This document shows positions 32,686 through 46,243 of a stretch of 64,000 bases of DNA, piece by piece; the stretch's first letter is position 1; every line of letters begins with the position of its first letter. The stretch covers positions 9,616,556-9,680,555 of the forward strand of contig CM076261.1 in the NCBI GenBank assembly GCA_038380795.1, written 5' to 3'. The notes under the pieces were generated by a model, which was not told the DNA's origin, did not search any database, and was given only the letters and a program-made list of their open reading frames with translations. The stretch is from Pyrocephalus nanus. Lineage: Eukaryota; Chordata; Aves; Passeriformes; Tyrannidae. A program made the position numbers and the translations under genes.

Positions 32686-34569
32686 CTTGAAATCTTAAGT
32701 CCTGAACTCATAAAAATAGATATGAAATGTGAATGTAATTATTTCTGATTAAGAGATTGTGAAGATTCTAGTACAATCCAAAGGCTGACCTCTTGCTCCA
32801 TTCTTAAAATATATTAATTTTTAAACAAAATGATTCCTTGGAGGGGATAGCAAGAGTCCTTGCTTCTAAAAAGGATGAACAACACAGACCTCAACACGAG
32901 AACTCAAAATATAAAGCAAGAGAGATTGTCTCTTGCTAATAAACTAAATGCAAGAACATTTCTTTCCCTTCTCTTGGGTTTGGCTGTTCTTTCTAATAGT
33001 TATCTTGATTATTTCAAAATATGCTACTTGTAGAAGGATGCAAAGCCATGCACCTGGACCAATCTCTGATGGCAAAAGCAAACACTGTTATATTTTCAAG
33101 AAAAAGCTACTTGAACTTTCAGATACTGAGCATTCTTTTGGAAATAAATTCAATTGCACACTCAGAAAAAGATGCATTGGAATACAAACACATTTTTGTT
33201 TTGAAGAAATCTTCCAACTCTTATTACCTTGGTTTTAATTAACATAAAATAATTTTGCACTTTAAGTTACTTCAACCACATCAGGTAAGTCTTACCATTC
33301 TTATCTAAGAAGGAACCTTGTAGAAACAAGTATATTCTTCAGTAAAAGGGATATGTCCTCGACAGAGAATAGTTAAAGGGGGAAAAAACCTCAAACAACA
33401 AAAAACAACAATAAAAATATCCCCATATACCACAACCCAGATACCAGATGCCTCTTCATCAAAATCTTTTTATCCGAAGGGAAAAAGAGAAAATGGAAGG
33501 GGGCAAATCATTTTCCTAGTTCTCCAGTCAACTGCTGCATGGCTGCTTTGTTTTCAAACACAGCTCTTAAAATAATTAAACAATTTTGTGCCAAGTACTC
33601 TAAGGACCTGCACCATAGATAATTATTTACCTGTTCTCAGTTACACATCATGAAAGATATATCTCTACAAGTCAGGCAGGAATTCCCAGCTCAGTTCTTC
33701 AACTTCAAAGCTAACTTTAAAACCCCTGGCACTTGCAGAGGCATCTACTACACATCCATTGAAATAGATGCTTTTACATGATATGTTTACCAATGCCTTC
33801 CAAAGCAGAAATATAAAAGGAATTAAATCTCTGGAAGGTAATTAATACTGTAGTGACAGTCCACAGAGAGTAAGGTTATCAAAAGGGTGATCATGGTAGA
33901 GCACTCTCCTGAATGTAGTCAAAGACCAATTGCTACTCTCGGGCAACTCTTTTCTATACTGACATTTTTCATGATAAAATCACTTTTGAAGTCTGAAACT
34001 CAGGGCAGTTATTTTTAAAATAAACAAGACTTTAGAGCAAAGTACAAGTAACTAGAAATGCAAATATATAAATCTATTTCAATCATTGCTACCTTCAGCA
34101 AGATGAATGCCAGCTTAACATCAACTTCACATAGAAGAACTTTGCAATTAATAAAGGGCTAATCCTAAGACACTGGCAAAGGGCCTCAACTGGAGCTTGT
34201 TGACAGCTCTGAACTGAATTTAGGATGTACCATCACATCTACAAAGAGTCTGGTGTAAAACTCATGAGCGTTAAAGATTACAGATTGTTCTGCCAGCAAA
34301 GATGGCTAAAAAAATCACTCTCCTGTCAAAAATCCCCAATCTAAGAGTTTCTAAAGGATTTTTTGCCAGTATCCTTAACTATACCTCAGGGTCCCACAGG
34401 ACAGACAACTTCAAATGGAATCTGGGGAGCAGGGGAAGGTGTGTGTGTGGGGGGGCTCAGTTCCCTCAAACTCTGCGTGACACCAGCAGGGAGCTGCCAA
34501 GAAACCACTCTGCTTGCAGCGCCTTCATTAAAAGGCCTAGATAGCTGCCAAATTAACCTCAAAGAGAGG

Positions 34570-34681
34570 TTATCTTTATCTGTCAGAGTGGTAAAGAATA
34601 TTAATAATCATTTTATTGTGGTAGGCATGCAAGACAATAGAGGTTAGTGGTGGGGTGGCCCAGTTATCTTGCTGGTTATCT
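34570..34681 (+). promoter_or_regulatory. Cluster of four GATA-type motifs (candidate enhancer)
   Basis: TTATCT (AGATAA on the other strand) occurs at 34570-34575, 34576-34581, 34664-34669 and 34676-34681. Each matches the WGATAR consensus of GATA-family factors. The cluster is in a 22 kb SPIRE1 intron. Motif clustering is the only evidence, so the regulatory role is inference. Confidence 0.3.
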
Positions 34682-34900
34682 CCCCTCAGCAGCTTGCTGT
34701 CCTACACCCAGGCAGAAGTAATACCTGCCGGGAGATTACAAACCTCTTGAGTTTCATCTTTACAGCAGAAAGTGATATAAAGACAACATCCATCCTGTTT
34801 TACCTGCTCTCTTGACCATAGAGCCGTGCTGAGGGCAGATGGGTGCCATCCATCCATCCCCTGGCCACTGGGAGAGCACCTGGAAGGAGCAGGCACATTT

Positions 34901-34919
34901 CCCTCTCTCTCTCTCTCTC
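34901..34919. repeat. (CT)n microsatellite
   Basis: CT dinucleotide repeated about nine times without interruption. Confidence 0.9.
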
Positions 34920-36131
34920 CTTCAGCCACTGGTGGCAAAAAGTGGGCCCAAGTAGGAAAGAAAACCCAACACATAGTGTTCAGAGGTACACTTTTTGCAA
35001 CTATTTTGCAGATTGGGTTTATTTTTTAAAGGTTTCGGGTAAGGACAGATTTCAGCACTTCTGCTGAAGGTGACACCATGAGGCCAAATGTCTCTGGCAA
35101 CCAGATTCTTCACTGGAAAGTCCCTAGCAAAGTGCCTTGGCTCCAAACATATAAGAGCATCATTGCAGGGCAAGAAATTGCAATAAACATTCCTCCTTTG
35201 CTCACTAACACACGCAAATTTGAAAAGGGCTGACATCACCCTTTTAAAATGAGCACAGTGGTTACTTTCAAAGTAAAGCTGACCACGTGTTGACCTCCAA
35301 TTACACTGCCTCCAATCAGGACAACTGTTTAAGGCACAAATGACATCACTTTAATTAATGAAACCTGTCTATCAACATAATTCACTTAAACACTTGTCAC
35401 ATTAAAAGCTGCTTTAAAATTACTTTAAAGGGATTTACACAAACTGTCCCCAGCTTTCTTCATCAAGCTAAGGTACAAGAATCCCTTCACTTTCTGTATA
35501 GGTTTATAAACAATTAAACACAAGGGCAAACACAAGGGCAAAATTAAATTACTGAATGTTTTTATTTCTCAATGTGTATTGCCTAGAAAACATATTATCT
35601 CTTTATTTTTACCTCTGAGCCATTAAAAATATTTCTACTGTGACACGATTCTTCTGTCCAGCCATGAAAAGACATAATAGATCATGGTGAACTGCATTTT
35701 TTTTCTTTTTTTTTTTTTAACTATTAAATGCTACCACAGAAGTCAAAGATTTTTTAAAAAACAAACCCTATAGCTCACTTTCTTCACTCAACACCATCAT
35801 GTTTTCAAACATCCCCTTATAATCTTTCATCCCTTTGATTAGGATAGCAATATCTTACATTTACCTATGCAAGTGTGTGTGACTGAATAAAATACATATA
35901 TGGGGGTTTGTTACCTGTAGTATGATATAATGGACTGACTGATGTGAATTGACTACAAGAGACCAGTTCATAAAGAGATCTGGCTTCATGAGAATTTTCT
36001 GATTTAAAGCAAGCGTTGGTCTTAAGGCTCACATCAAGAAATCCTGGTATGCCAAAAGGGAAAAACAAATACAATTGCTCATTAGGACGTTCTTGTCCCA
36101 GCTCCAAGTTTGCTTTGTCCTAAGAGAAAGC

Positions 36132-36146
36132 AAAAAAAAAAAAAAA
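36132..36146. repeat. Poly(A) run, 15 bases
   Basis: Fifteen A in a row on the + strand with no adjacent element recognised. Confidence 0.9.
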
Positions 36147-39100
36147 ATCCCAACCACAGAACTCTCTTTTAGCTTAAATCAACCAAAGTATCCTGTTCTT
36201 CCCTGCCATCATGAATGCAATATCTATAAAACAAATGCCTGTTTTTTTTCTAATGCTTAAAATCAAGTTTCTAGCCTCTTTCTCTGAGATGCAAATAGAT
36301 AAATAACAACAAAACAAAGGGTTTTGTTCCCTCTTCAAGGCAAAGGCAAAAGGATGCCTCTGTTTTCCATGCAACTAATCTTCCGAAAGGAGTCTTCCTA
36401 GTGCTGCCCTTGCAGGCTTTACACAAAGCAACTTAGAGCAGCACGTGAAGCACTGCCACCGCATGCAGCTGGCTTCCCTTAGCACAATCCCTTAGCTCCC
36501 TGTCCTTGTCAAGCCCTCACATAAATATTCCTCTTTATATGGTTTAGTTTGGATCTCCAAACAGCAAGCAGCCATGGTTGCTACTTAGCTCTGCCAGTCA
36601 GCTTTGCCTCCCCACATGAAAGCCCTGAATTCCCAAGCCAACTATAGCATTCAGTCTGGTCTACACTTCTCTCCAATAAATGCCCTGCCAAGTTCAGTAA
36701 ATTCAATGAATTTTTCTCTTGAGAGCATTTTATTCTGTTGCACAGGTTAGTGTGAGTTATCAGGAAGGCTGCCAGATTAAAATCTCCAAATAATTCTCCA
36801 CAACTACAAATACATGACTCACCTGCACAGACACACAAGTTTTAAGATGGCATGGCCCGAGCAATTCAGTAAAGCAAACTACAACTACATGAGAAAAGCA
36901 CTGAAGCCATCACCCAGAAGGATACTGCTTTTACAACTGTGTTATTTTATTAAGACATATTTACAGAATCAATCACTTAAAATACACTCAGAGCTGTGTA
37001 CCCTGCAGACAATAATCTTTTGAAAGCTACCACTGCAGACTGCTTCAATTACTTATTATTTAAGGATTTTGCAACTTCATGTTTTAAACAAAAACTTACT
37101 GTAAAAAAACTTTTACTAAGAAATGCCAAACTTGCCCAGTCTTCAGACCAATCTTTGGGATAAATATGATATCCTGCCTTTTAGATTCAGATCTTCAGGG
37201 GTCAGCACAGTCTAGCAGAAACTGTTTACTTCTTTGTATCAAGAGGCCTTATCTCACTTAAATATTTTTACAAAATACAGCATGCAACACTAAGCAAAGG
37301 GGAGCAGAAAATAGCATAATGGGAGCAAAGTAATCAAGAGCATACTAAAAAAAAAATCACACAGCTAAAATAGAGAGATAATTATTTTGGACAATTAGTG
37401 GTATTTTTAAATCAATTCTATGAACTTTCCTCCAAATTTTTAATTTCTTTTTATACTGTTCCTGGCACAGAAATAAATACACCAAAAGAAACTTTGCCTC
37501 GAGCCTAAGGCTCCCTCTTGAATAATTCAAAAGCAAGAAGATCACAGTGGCTTAATTAAAGGGCCCTTGCTCCGTTTCTTTATTTTTCCCATGTTGCTGT
37601 TAAAGGACAAAAGGAATTAAGTCATTTTGTAGCATCTATTTGCTTCCATTTTCTTTGGTAATGCAATTATGTCATCCTTAAAGTGGCTCTTAAGTAGCAA
37701 TATTGACAACTGCAATATACATAGTTTTTTATGCAACTGCTATCAGCATGAAAAGCTTCTGAGCATACTCAAATCCAGGGATTTGTGTCATGGCAAGAAC
37801 TAGAAAGGGCAAAGCTTCCACAGCCACTTCTCTTAACTTCTCTCCTGAATGGGATGATGGATTGTGAGGCTCTAACACCTGAGAAACATTAGGGACTCCA
37901 AAATATATAGCGGACAAGCACTTGGAGACTCTGCCATTGGACCTTTCCTTTCAGCCTGGAAGGCATAACATATTTCCCCCCAGTTAAATCCATTTGCCTA
38001 ATTAATAAGTTCTCCCACACCCCATAAATCCTGCTTCTCTCATGCCTGTAGAACACTAAAGCTACAAGAACATCTATATGGCCCATTTCAAACAAGAGCT
38101 GCATATGCACAACATAAAAACTGCAGAAACAAGTTCATCTGTTTTGAACACAGTCTGTGAGGGCAGCGACTGAGAACCTTCAACATATAACACTATATGA
38201 GAAAGAGAATTGTACAACAATTTTGCATGTCACCATTGACTTACTTGTCTACTAAAACATACATCACATACATAGTGTAAATAATACAAGAGTCCTGATA
38301 AAGTACCTGGGATATCCCCTATGCCATGCTGGCATTACATGGAAATTGAAGAACACTTATGCCTTACAGACACAATAGAAGATATCATGTGAATATGCAT
38401 AAGAATGGCCTGCATTTTTAAAAGTAGCAAAAGGAGCCTGAAGAGCTAAAAAGCAATTGACAACACCACAAACATCCAAGGCTGCGAAGTCTACAAGGGT
38501 GGAAACGATTCTGACAAGTTGAACCTTTGCCAAATCCTAACGTAAGACAAGCTGCTGCCCTGGCTAATTTTTCTGAGCAGATCGACTGCCTTTACCAGGC
38601 TGACAGTGAATCTGAAAAACCCATCACGGCCTTCTGTGCACTTATTAGTTCTAACACCTGGAGAGGGAATGGGATTCAGAGTTGGAGAGAGAGACTCTCA
38701 GGCAGATCCCTTCAGCTTTGGCCAAGTCAGCCTGCATTGCCTGGCTGAGCGCTGGAGTTAATCAGCAGGGCAGAGAAGATGTGGGTTCCTTTTGTAATGG
38801 TGGCTCTGCTCTTTTCTCACTTTGCTAAGTGTCACTACAGCTTTACTGTGTTAACTGACCATTACCCTGATTTCCAGTCATTAGTTAGAATTTCATATTA
38901 ATCTGATCAAACAGAACACATCTTGTGAAAGTAAACACTCATTGATCTACTTCAGTCTCCAGGGTCTATTTTAGGCCGTGCAGGCTCACACAGGTTCTTT
39001 GATATTTCAGATGTATTATTTCTAACAAACTCCTTCGCACATTTTAGACATTTGTATTCTTTAAGGGATAACTGGAACTCTGTCATGAAAAATTCTGCAT

Positions 39101-42100
39101 TTTATGCATTAAAGGACACCATTACCATGAAAGAATCCTTCTCTCTCCACTAAAAAATGGAACTTTATTTTTACCCATGTATAAATGATTTATAATAATT
39201 ACAGCATAAAATAGGCAGGGAAAAGAGTCCCTGCCCTATTGTACAACCTTTAGATGCATAAGGGCCACACACAAATTTCAGGTCTTCTCTAACCTCCCCC
39301 CACAAAAAAATAATCTGAACACCCCATCTGTGTTTCCTGTTTTTGTTGGACAACTCCTTGGATTCCTCAGACTATTTTAGACCTTAGACAGGTTATACCA
39401 GTATAATTATGTGAATTATGGGTACAGGGGTTTTTAAGCAATGTAGATGTGCTACTGTGAACCATAAATCATTCAGAAAAGGTGATTCGGTTTTGTCTCC
39501 CAGCCTGGAATAAGACACTCCAATCTAAGCCCACACTGATGGAAGGAATGTTTCCAAGAATAATTGAAATAAGGAAAACAAAAAGCCTTTCTTTTAAATT
39601 GGAAAGATCAAAGTCACAAGGAACAATTTCCTTGCAAGTACATTTGGTATAAACTCTTCATATCAAAACCCTACTACTATAATGAAATACTTTTATTTTA
39701 AAACCAACAACATGGAGATGTTGCTCAAATGTTACAAAGACTCAAACATGCATACAGACACTTCTGGTCTGTTTTGGACAATCTGTCCTCAGCTCAGCTC
39801 CACGGGCCTGCACAGTACAGAAGCTTCAAACACTGACTCCTTCCATGGCCCAGCCAGCAGCACAGTTTTGCTTCATCAGTCCTCCAGCTGTTCTTGCACA
39901 ACTGGTTGAGGGGTCTTGCAGCAACACAGATGAAGGAACTGACAGAGTTAAAGAACAAAGCAAAACAAATAAACTTTTGGGATGCTTTGAACTAAATATA
40001 GGTGACACGGATCCCAGCCAAGGGGACAGCACAGAGAGAAGAAACACTGTGGTTTGAATTAGCAACCATGATGTACAAGGCTTGCCTGGACAAGAGAAAA
40101 ATAGCAGGTTTACTGCATTTCTAAGACAACTCCAAATTAGCTCAAAGAATGGTGAAGGAATAAGAAAATGTCCGTGGATGGGTTCTGTTCAATTAAGATC
40201 TATACATTCCTTTGCTAACCCAATCTCAACAATTGTTTTGTAAAAGCCCCAAAGGGAATGATTTTAAGGCCCTGAGCGGGTCTCTGGGACTTCACTGCTG
40301 AAGTCAGAGATCCCACTTTTATCAAAGCAGCAAAAAGAAAGGGTGTCCAGGGAGGGTGCCAACCAACACAAGCTATCTGTTCAGAGCAGTACCATAAAAC
40401 TCCACCTTCAGCAACCCAAACTGCCCAGGGACACCCACCTGGGGGTGTCCTGTCATAGCAGTATGATATGGGACTGTGTTTACAAAATCACTTTGGGAGA
40501 TTTTTGGGTTTCTTTCCAGCTTACAAAGAGTTAAACTGCAAAAAAAAGGAACATCCAAAGGAGAACCTGCTTTCCTCAGAACTTAAGAGTTACAAAATCT
40601 AGATGGTTGAACTTTCAGGGACCCACATGGTTGGGATAGGAGATTTCCCAACATTACAAAGGGGGTCTCAGACAGCAGGTCTGTGTGGACAACTGAAGAT
40701 AAATGGGTAGAAGATGATAAATTTTTGGTAAAGACAGCAAGTACTGTGACAACAAAAGTGCACAGAACTGAAGAATTCCAACCCACTGTAATTTCAGTTT
40801 CTCCCCCTGCCTCAGCATACAGAGGCACAGATCATGTTTTTCTAAAATAAGACCCACCAAAGTAAAGACTAGCATCTAAACATCTGAGTATACTACGAAC
40901 AAGAGAAGAGAGAGGATCAATTGTTTTCTTTTTTGAGTGTGAGAATTTTTACAAACGGCCAAAGATGTTACATTCCTTTTCAATATAAACTGAACTGACA
41001 ACATCTGGGGCATTGGTTTCATCTCAGCAAGTTTCCAAATCTTCCAAAGCTTCACACAGAGTTACAGCATACAGTGCAAGTTATTTGTTCTGAAATGAAG
41101 CATAAATGCTGTTCTACAGGCTCATAAAAAAATGCTAAATCCAGTCCAGCCTTAAACAGAATAACGCTCACAGAAAGCTGCACCTTACTAAACTTAACCT
41201 CATGGACTAGGCAAAATTATGAGCATTTGAATTCCAGTAACATGAACTCTTTAACTGTCTCCCATAAACAAATACCCTGACTTGTTTTTCACTGCATTTT
41301 CTAGTTCCTCTTTGACAGGTTCCCATGTTACACTTACATGGGGTCATACCATCTACATGATAATAATGCATGTCCTCAAACTCAGAAGGGAGTCTCCAAA
41401 ACACTTAGATCTAAATGCAGATATTCTTATCCTACCTATAGATGCATTGAGACAGGACATACTTTTCTTTTCCTCTGAAACTCCACACATACCATAGATG
41501 GTTGATCTGTACTACCATCACAGTACTCAAAACAAAACAGAAGCAGATCAATATCACCACTGTAAATCTCAGTTCTTTCCAGCTGAAAGGAGTCAGTCAT
41601 ATACTTGAACTACCAAGACACATGAGTCACCTAGATTTGCAAGTTTCTCATCTCATGACCATGCCAATGATTAAAATGTCTGAAATAGGGGGGTGGGGTT
41701 TGGGGTTGACAGAAACAACTTATTCTTCCTCTCTGCAAAGCATAAACATAATTTTCTACCAGTAAAAGTATTGCAAACTGTAACCTTGCTTACATTTCTT
41801 ATAGTGAGATAACACAATACTGAACATGCTGCTCTGAAAATAATTTTCACTCCAATTAAGTTAGCATGGGGATTTCCTAAGTAAGAGTTTTGTTTACGAT
41901 GGAACGTGGGTCGTTCTTCAGCCTTTGTGAAGCAGCAGCTGGATGACAGTTAATTTTAGGTCGGAATCAACAAATATTATTATTGAACTACCTAAAAGTG
42001 ATTAGTTAGGTAAGAGCTGGGACCTGAGGCCACTGAGCACCGGAGACCATCCACCTGTATTTGTGTCTTAGACAAGAAGGGGTGGCTTGGCTACAGAGAA

Positions 42101-42339
42101 GGTTCCTGTTAAAGTTGAGTTAACTTTCAGGACGAAAGGTGAAAGTTAAGTAAGAGCAAGATACTGGTTCATGAAGAGCACTGCCTCCTTATGTACCTTC
42201 TATGAGACCTGCAGAAAAAGGTAGCAGAGGCAGTGACAAAAATTAGTGTCATGATTTGCAGGTACTTCTGACAATGCCTCTACAACACCTCTGCTCTGAA
42301 GGAGAGCTGAGGTGAAGTCTAGTTAGTACTGGCAGTAGC

Positions 42340-42740
42340 GATTTGGCTACGATGACATTCAAAGCTGGAAGAAATGACAGGGCTAGGGCTAGGATGGCAG
42401 TGCAGCCCAGAAAACATCAGCACACAATAAAAACGGCTATCAAAGCGTTATGGGGCTACACTTACATCTCGAATTAGAACAGGGTGTTGACCTAGAACAA
42501 AGTATAATACTGGAACTGGGTTTAGGGTTGGGACTCAGGCCAGCAGATATTGATAAACTGCAGCTTAGAAAGTGCCTCCACGCTAACATGAAAAGTGGTG
42601 TTGGCTAAAAACATCTGACTGCAGAGATCTGCGGGATAAGGAGTGAGATGATATTAAGATTAAGAGTGGAATTAGGGTTTGAGCATACTCTAGGGGAGAT
42701 TGATAAACTGTATCATCTTGTTTCAGTATCAGGGAGGGCC
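42340..42740. repeat. Degraded tandem array, about 150-base period
   Basis: Two anchor words recur at an offset of exactly 150: TTAGGG at 42522 and 42672, and ATTGATAAACTG at 42549 and 42699. A weaker word, TGGCTA, is near 42344 and 42602, with a related GGGCTAC at 42453. G-rich phrases resembling GGGTTAGGG/GGGCTAGGG occur throughout. The units are otherwise well diverged. This may be an old minisatellite or satellite fragment; family unknown. Confidence 0.5.
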
Positions 42741-45700
42741 CCATGCCATGATAAAGGTGCCACATGACAGGACTTCACACACCCTTAGCAAGCCCAACAC
42801 TGCCCAGCATGCCAGGCCTTCTGTCTATATCCTCTGTTGACCAAGGCTTCCCAAGCTGCACATGCACATGTGCTGTCAGCATGATGCATTCCTGATCCCT
42901 CGGGATTACTGTATATGTACACTTGTGTCACTGTGTACATGCACAGCGAACCTGGCACTCCCAAGATGTACAGATTTCCTGCACGATGTGTACACACAGG
43001 GGATAGGGGAAACAAACAAGGAAAAGCATCTGTCTGAAAACATTCCATCTTTACTGTCTCAATTTCTCCCTTCATTTGCAGTAGGGCTGCAGAAATACAT
43101 CTAAGATTAAAAGCATCTGGCAGCCAATGTCTCCTCTCTTCATAGATGCATTTTTAAAAACAGTAGGTCAGGTCTGGGCAGCAGGTTAGTCCTGCCAAGG
43201 AAATCACAAGCTAAATCAGCCAAATATACCAAGAAGCAGCACAAAAGCTTGTCTGTGTCTTCTCCAAATAGGAGCTTTTCCAATGATGATCTTGGCAGTA
43301 CTATTTAGCACTTACCCTTTTCCTAGTTCTCGGAAATAGGTGTCCACCACATTGCTCAGGATTTTCCAGGTCAGGAGAGGGTTCAGTATTGACCATGTAT
43401 ACTTCACAGTACAGAAAAACCTGACACGTATCTTACCTATCTCTGTTTTAATCACAAAATAGGCTCGCCCATCTTAGTTAACTAATGGTGAAAAAATCAG
43501 TCTTAGTGACAGGCAAGCCTTGGACCAGACAGTAACACTTTCTGCAGAAGCAAGAACCATATAATCACATTTCAAGGACAAAATCATGTCCAGACTGGAG
43601 ACTACATAGTTTAAAACCTTAAAAATCAGTATTAGTAGCACACAGCCCATCTCTACAATTTTCCAGGCTTGTAATTTAGAGAATGCAGGGTAGGCAAGAA
43701 CAACAGTTGCTCAATTCAGTGAGCAAGCCTGCTTCAGCATTCACTATGAACTGAGGAGGAAAAAGCTTCACAGTGAGTCTTGCCAAGAAGGAATTACAAT
43801 AATTGAACCTCATGGTCACAAGACCACACACTACTGTTGTGAAACAGTCACTGGGTAAATAAGGGTGTATCCTGAAACATTTTACCACTGCTGGGGGAAA
43901 AGAAAAAGAAAAAGCCACATGCAGTAGATGGTTTTGCCCCTAAAAAGATATGAATGCAAGAAGAAAGGATCTTGCAAATCCACATTCGTGTCAAAAATGT
44001 GGCAGAACGATGCTGCTATTCTAGTACTGTCAATGCAGTAGCGACACAGAGTAGGGAATAAAAGCAATTTGCACAGTTATGCCTGCAGCACATAATTTAG
44101 GTGCAAGCAACAACAGCAAGAAAAGAGAATTCATTCCAAAGGATGGAGGAGTACAAGTTAGGATGATGTAAAAATGACAGCTGAACTGCAGTTCACTAAG
44201 GTGAAGTCACAAAAGCAGTACATGTCTAGAATAATAAAAAATCCTTAGCAAAACATGATGAGAAAATAAAATGTAAGATGCTGATTTTAAAACATACACA
44301 TAGGCAGGTACCTCAGACTAGAAGAGCAATTCACAAAGCCAAACAAAAAGGACACCCTTTGATATCATAACAGTTGAAACCCACCCTAAGATTTTACTAT
44401 CACATTTGTATTTCAGGGATGTGTACCAGTGTACCAAAAGGAGCTCAGCAAAGTTTTTCACACTTATCTTTTCTTGTTAGAAATCAACAAAGAACTTGCA
44501 AAATAATCACCTCCACAAAGCCACTGCTCTCAGCTCTGCATATACAAAGTTCTTGTCTGCCTCTGCACTGAGCAAAACTTCCTCTTAACAATCCAACTTT
44601 GATTGTCACACCAATCCACAGCATTTTACCAAACTGGGGGAGAAGAGAATGTATTCCATCAGTCTTCTACATTTTTTCTACACTGTCTGGAGCAGTTTGA
44701 ATGGGGGCTTAGCAGGGTGCTGCTGGTCCCTTCTAGAGAAGGTAACTGGGTGACAGGGAGTGGCAGAGGGAGGAGAGAGCAAAGCACCTGTGTGCAGCAA
44801 GGGCACAGACTCAGCAAGGCTGGGAGTAGCAGGGGCTTGAAGGGGAGAGCACTTCAGACAGCAGCCAGGCCCTCCCCGTCCCAAGGGAGTGAAAGGCCAT
44901 TTCATTAATTTCTCCCTCCAACCTCTGCTTCTCTGAAGGAGGGAGATAAACAAAGGTACAGAGTGTTCAGCATTATTTCTGATGCAAGGAGGATGCAAAA
45001 GCATCTTAAACAAAAGTAACTCCTTCTTCCATTCTCCTAAGAGCTCCCCTCTTTAATGTCAACTCATCAGAAGACGAGAGTTTTAATGGGGTATTGTTTC
45101 AGTGTGCTTATGCATTCTGATGGACTATCTGGGATATTCTTCTAGTCTCAGCTTCCACCACTACACTCTTAATTTCTGTGGCATACACTAAGCTTCTGGT
45201 TCTTAGCATTTATGAAGAAGCACTATAAAAGGTTCAATCCCTTGGTACAAAGTAGCAGAACATTTCCCTATATTCAGTTCTCAGATTATTTATGAGGTAA
45301 ACCAGTTATACAATTTTTTTCAAAATCCCTGCTTACTAATACCTTTGTCCATACTGAAAGCTCACTGGGCTCTAAAACTTGCACAGAAGACTACTCTGTA
45401 GAAAACAGAGGGTTAATATTTTTAAATGATTACACACAGTAGCCCAGATAACATTAAAGAACCTGTTGCAATTAAAATTCATAAGCTATATTTGCAAATC
45501 TCACAACTCTGGTCAAGAACTACAACCATAATGATTGCCAATGAAATAATGTGCCCTGACTCACTCCATACAAATAGGCTACGCTTATAAAAGTACTCTG
45601 CTTCTGCAGGGGAGGGTGGCAAGGGAAGAAACTGATAAGAAATAATTAAACTAATACTGTGCTAATGAAAAGGTGTATTAATTGAAACAGACCGTGAAGT

Positions 45701-46006
45701 ATCTAAGTGTACACAAAGTAATTCAGGTGTTTACACTGGGAGGTTGACTATTCAGCACAGAGAGGAAATCAGATTGGGATGTTAATGGCACATCCAACAC
45801 TAAAGTTCATCATGGATCTTCTGTTGCTTACTGTCAGACATGAAGTACTATTGCATCTCATTTTCACAAGCAAACCTCATAGAGGGACCAGGAAAATCAG
45901 AAAACGATGCAGCCAGTATCACACTGGACAATAACATGGAATACTAAGTTGTTTTTTCTTATTGACAAAAACTGTGAACTATCATAAAAACTGCCCATTA
46001 CTGTAC

Positions 46007-46243
46007 CTTCATGACATCTTTATAGGAATGAATGGCCTCAACTTCCTCTTTGTCGTCCTCATTGTCATCCTCCACTCCTTCATCCAGAGCATCGTATCCT
46101 TCATCCCTACTCCCATCTGTTTCTGTAGTATTAGTCATGTAGTCAATAAGCTGCTCCAGTGGAGGACTTAATTCCCGCTCTTCATTGTCCTTCAAACCAT
46201 AGTCAAGGGCTTTATATATAATAATCCCTAGTGATTCAATAAC
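46007..46243 (-). CDS. SPIRE1: SPIRE1 exon: KIND domain, central part with acidic loop
   Basis: This is an internal exon of 237 bases, 79 codons, phase 0 at both ends. The acceptor (pyrimidine-rich, ending TATAG) is just right of 46243 and the donor GTACAG starts at 46006. The translation opens [20 protein letters not shown], the most characteristic SPIRE1 KIND stretch, continues with [14 protein letters not shown], and ends SYKDVMK. KIND is a catalytically dead kinase-like fold that binds the C-terminal FSI peptide of FMN1/FMN2, recruiting the formin to new filaments. Residues 41-70 form a very acidic linker ([17 protein letters not shown]) that differs from the human one I remember (DEDEKRK type), as expected for a surface loop. 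The next exon starts LCAAHLPT, so the join VMK-LCAAHL restores the known KIND sequence. The upstream exon(s) coding the first part of KIND were not found. Confidence 0.96.

Larger units (their letters stand above)
23848..46006 (-). other. SPIRE1: SPIRE1 intron, 22 kb, within the KIND domain
   Basis: This is the largest complete intron. It contains simple-sequence tracts (25343-25700, 26233-26252, 34901-34919, 35706-35718, 36132-36146), a hairpin at 28035-28060, a 42-base tandem duplication at 32612-32685, four GATA-type sites at 34570-34681 and a degraded tandem array around 42340-42740. A GC-richer block at about 44690-44940 has no recognised identity. No nested gene was found: open frames of up to 145 codons are low-complexity or without family features. 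Confidence 0.88.

Noticed and set aside
42522..42677. TTAGGG words as an interstitial telomere
   Set aside because: Only two isolated TTAGGG hexamers are present, 150 bases apart. They are part of a longer repeat unit and not a (TTAGGG)n array.
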